64,000 nt of DNA, from assembly GCF_001420595.1 (NCBI RefSeq), contig NZ_LJIX01000006.1, forward strand, positions 1,491,361 to 1,555,360. The letters run 5' to 3'. Shown piece after piece: positions 61,882-64,000 of the stretch (position 1 is its first letter; the number at the start of each line of letters is the position of its first letter). Position numbers and translations under genes: made by a program. Source of the DNA: Cytobacillus solani. Lineage in GTDB: Bacteria; Bacillota; Bacilli; Bacillales; Cytobacillaceae. The notes under the pieces are model-generated. The model was not told where the DNA came from, ran no database searches, and saw only the letters and a program-made list of their open reading frames with translations.

Positions 61882-61895
61882 TATAAATGAATATG

Positions 61896-62133
61896 CGAAA
61901 AGCAATGAGAGGAAATCTAGTAGCAGTTATCTCCCTGTAATCAGAGAGTCAATGGCTGGTGTGAATTGACACAAAGATAACGCGAATTACATTCCTTGAG
62001 CTTTCTTTGCGAAAAAAGCAGCAAAGAACGGAAAAACCGTTAAACGTTGAGTGGAAGGATCATATCCTTCAATAAGGGTGGTACCGCGTGTAAAAGTTAA
62101 GCCACGTCCCTTTTTAGGGGATGTGGTTTTTTT
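61896..62133 (+). promoter_or_regulatory. T-box leader of tyrZ with terminator
   Basis: Contains the T-box core AAGGGTGGTACCGCG at 62075-62089, then a terminator CCACGTCCC / GGGATGTGG (62102-62126) with T-run. A TAC triplet in GAATTACATTCC upstream fits a tyrosine specifier codon. Uncharged tRNA-Tyr should stabilise the antiterminator and allow tyrZ expression. Confidence 0.92.
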
Positions 62134-62158
62134 ATATTATTTTTTAGGAGGAATGAAG

Positions 62159-63409
62159 ATGAGTCATTTAATGGAACGATTGACTGAGAAACAACGAACA
62201 GAAGTAAAGCGACAGATGGCAATTTACAGCCAAGGTGTGCAAGAAATTATTCCAACGGAAGAATTAGAAATTAAAATAGCCAAATCAATAATTGAGAATC
62301 GTCCTTTAAAAGTAAAACTTGGATTAGACCCATCTGCTCCAGATGTACATCTTGGTCATACGGTCGTTTTAAATAAACTTAGGCAGTTTCAAGAAAATGG
62401 GCATACCATCCAACTAATTATTGGTGACTTTACTGGGAAGATTGGCGATCCAACAGGTAAATCAATAGCTAGAAAGCAACTTACAGATGAAGACGTTAAG
62501 CATAATGCAAAAACGTACTTTGAACAATTTGGAAAGATCATGGATATGTCGAAAGTAGAGCTGCATTTCAACTCCCAGTGGTTGTCTAAATTGAATTTTG
62601 AGGAAGTCATTCAATTAGCAGGGAAAATAACAGTTGCTAGATTACTGGAAAGAGATGACTTTGAAGAACGGATAGCTTTTGGGAAACCAATTTCTCTACA
62701 TGAATTCTTCTATCCTTTAATGCAGGGATATGATTCAGTCATATTAGAATGTGATATTGAACTTGGTGGAACAGATCAGCATTTCAACATTTTGATGGGA
62801 AGACATTTTCAAGAAAAGTTTGGAAAAGATAAGCAGGTTGCATTATTAATGCCGTTAATAGAGGGGCTTGATGGTGTAGAAAAGATGTCTAAATCAAAGA
62901 AAAACTACATTGGTATTGATGAAAGTCCACAAGAAATGTACGGAAAAGCGATGTCTATACCTGATGAGTTAATGGATAAGTATTTTGAGCTGGTCACAGA
63001 TCTAACGCCTGTACAAATTCAGAAAATCAAAGAAGAAATTAAATCAGGAATACTGCACCCAAGAGATGCAAAAATGCTACTCGGAAAGACGATTGTAAGA
63101 ATGTATCACGGGTTAGATGCAGCAGAACAAGCAGAACAGCATTTTATTCAAGTCTTCCAACAAGGTAGTATTCCCGACGAGATTCCAGTGATTGAATGGA
63201 GAGGAAATGAAGAAATTTCTGTAATCGACTTACTTGTGAATGTAAAGTTGTTCCAATCCAAAAGTGAAGCCCGTAGAATGATTGAAAATAGAGGTATAAA
63301 GATTAATGGTGAAAAGGTACGGGATGTTCAACAGCAAATTTCCATTACTGATGGATTAATTATACAGGTTGGTAAGCGGAAATTTGTGAAAATGATAATC
63401 CAATCATAG
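62159..63409 (+). CDS. tyrZ: tyrosyl-tRNA synthetase, TyrZ type
   Basis: 416 residues. Class I motifs HLGH (in [10 protein letters not shown]) and KMSKS, Rossmann core with [14 protein letters not shown], and a C-terminal S4 RNA-binding domain ([17 protein letters not shown]). The GDPTGKS form and length fit TyrRZ-type enzymes. ATG at 62159 has AGGAGG seven bases upstream; an ATG at 62153 is too close. Charges tRNA-Tyr; regulated by the T-box. Confidence 0.94.
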   Translation: MSHLMERLTEKQRTEVKRQMAIYSQGVQEIIPTEELEIKIAKSIIENRPLKVKLGLDPSAPDVHLGHTVVLNKLRQFQENGHTIQLIIGDFTGKIGDPTGKSIARKQLTDEDVKHNAKTYFEQFGKIMDMSKVELHFNSQWLSKLNFEEVIQLAGKITVARLLERDDFEERIAFGKPISLHEFFYPLMQGYDSVILECDIELGGTDQHFNILMGRHFQEKFGKDKQVALLMPLIEGLDGVEKMSKSKKNYIGIDESPQEMYGKAMSIPDELMDKYFELVTDLTPVQIQKIKEEIKSGILHPRDAKMLLGKTIVRMYHGLDAAEQAEQHFIQVFQQGSIPDEIPVIEWRGNEEISVIDLLVNVKLFQSKSEARRMIENRGIKINGEKVRDVQQQISITDGLIIQVGKRKFVKMIIQS

Positions 63410-63504
63410 TGTAATTAAAAGTTATACTTTATAGAAATTCATACAAAAAAATCATATGAAATAGCAGGTTACTAATAGAGAAACTATCTAATTCAAATGG
63501 TAAA

Positions 63505-63529
63505 ACAGCATCTTAATACAAGATGCTGT
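63505..63529. terminator. terminator between tyrZ and the next gene
   Basis: Perfect ACAGCATCT / AGATGCTGT stem; on the minus strand followed by TTTTACC. Confidence 0.6.
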
Positions 63530-63551
63530 AGTAAGCTGCATTGTTAAAAAA

Positions 63552-64000
63552 CTAGGCTTCTATTTCAACATATTCTTGTAAGTTTTTAGCAATGCAGTTA
63601 TTAATTTTTTTAATAGTAAGAGGGGATGTATGTTCAAATAAGCTATACAGAGATTTGATGGATGCAAGAAGTACTTTGTTTTGATCTAAATCTTCACGTT
63701 TAATGGAAAAGGTTTCTAATGTTTCGGGATAGTGATGTCGTTTAAGTTCTAATTCTATTTTCTCAAGAAGTGAATGCATGGATTCGTCTTTAAAATACTT
63801 TATACCAGCTTTGATGGCTGACCAACTTTTAGGTTGAGCCATTAAATAAGCACTCCACCAAAAAAATTCGATATGTGACTTACTTACATGTTTGTAAAAA
63901 ACATAAAACATAAATAATGCTCTTTGACCTTCTGATAGTTCCTCATAAAATTGTTCTTTAATCCGATTGAAATCGGTTTGTTCCGCAACTTTCTTTTTAT
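63552..64000 (-). CDS. hypothetical protein, 5' end outside the window
   Basis: About 149 codons are visible; the reading frame is open to the window edge, so the ATG at 63911 is probably internal. Visible sequence is helical and hydrophilic (LSEGQRALFMFYVFYKHV, then WWSAYLMAQPKSWSAIK). No recognised domain. Partial gene. Confidence 0.65.
   Translation of the reverse strand, partial: KKKVAEQTDFNRIKEQFYEELSEGQRALFMFYVFYKHVSKSHIEFFWWSAYLMAQPKSWSAIKAGIKYFKDESMHSLLEKIELELKRHHYPETLETFSIKREDLDQNKVLLASIKSLYSLFEHTSPLTIKKINNCIAKNLQEYVEIEA

Overview
This window is chromosomal DNA of a low-GC, Gram-positive, endospore-forming member of the Bacillaceae (Bacillus in the broad sense). Reasons: AT-rich sequence with strong AGGAGG-type ribosome sites and many TTG/GTG starts; two alpha/beta-type small acid-soluble spore proteins, spore transglutaminase Tgl and YjcZ-type sporulation peptides; a sigI-rsgI pair; a SigW-type promoter before yuaF-floT; a T-box before tyrZ; a THI-box riboswitch; and many gene pairs known from B. 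subtilis (yrkEFHIJ, yjlC-ndh, yuaF-floT, ywaE-like/tyrZ). No rRNA, tRNA, prophage, transposase or CRISPR array was seen.

Layout. 0.1-5.3 kb: a methyltransferase, then a reactive-sulfur cluster (TusA, DsrE-like, TusA-rhodanese, rhodanese-MBL persulfide dioxygenase-like, TauE/TSUP exporter), with four TACC...GGTA palindromes of CsoR/CstR type, one before each of the first four genes; a ResA-like thioredoxin and a small membrane protein run opposite. 5.6-10.9 kb: PAS-GGDEF diguanylate cyclase and a polar amino-acid ABC importer. 10.9-19.6 kb: DUF2187 protein, a TetR regulator with four TGAAY-N4-RTTCA palindromes shared with a CBS-domain gene, a YdbM-like flavoprotein, an ABC pair, azoreductase, a sodium symporter with a small partner, and a phosphodiesterase. 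19.8-26.9 kb: MFS transporter, methyltransferase, heme A synthase, yjlC-ndh with a Rex-like site, peptidase T and a four-helix membrane protein. 27-33 kb: M20 amidohydrolase, SASP, XRE regulator, tgl, yitW, yuaF-floT and two YjcZ peptides. 32.9-36.7 kb: a TPP-riboswitch operon for pyrimidine (thiamine precursor) uptake, thiY-DUF77-thiX-thiZ, ending with a translationally coupled TatD hydrolase. 36.9-50.2 kb: LysM-SleB hydrolase, DUF1232 and YfhP-like proteins, RF3, NhaC, SwrC-type RND pump, membrane protein, secreted DUF5667 protein, sigI-rsgI and SASP. 50.4-54.3 kb: a four-to-five-gene heme-copper terminal reductase operon. 54.4-64 kb: Trk/Ktr-type K+ transporter, tiny basic proteins, radical SAM protein, cell-wall amidase, YunG protein, several unlisted tiny minus-strand genes, a MarR regulator, T-box and tyrZ, and a hypothetical gene cut by the window end.

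The most notable item is the operon at 50477-54276. It would normally be annotated as a ba3-type cytochrome c oxidase (subunits IIA, II with CuA, I), but subunit I has Asn243 where oxygen reductases carry the His-crosslinked tyrosine of helix VI (GHTAVN instead of GHPxVY), while all six metal-ligand histidines remain. This points to a CuA-containing nitric oxide reductase, comparable to the CuANor of Bacillus azotoformans. Two palindromes lie in its promoter region. Other points of interest are the CstR-like operator array, the self-contained TetR/CBS regulon, a dispersed hairpin repeat present in at least four places, TatD in a thiamine operon, and a tandem pair of tiny basic proteins sharing an EFSxE motif.
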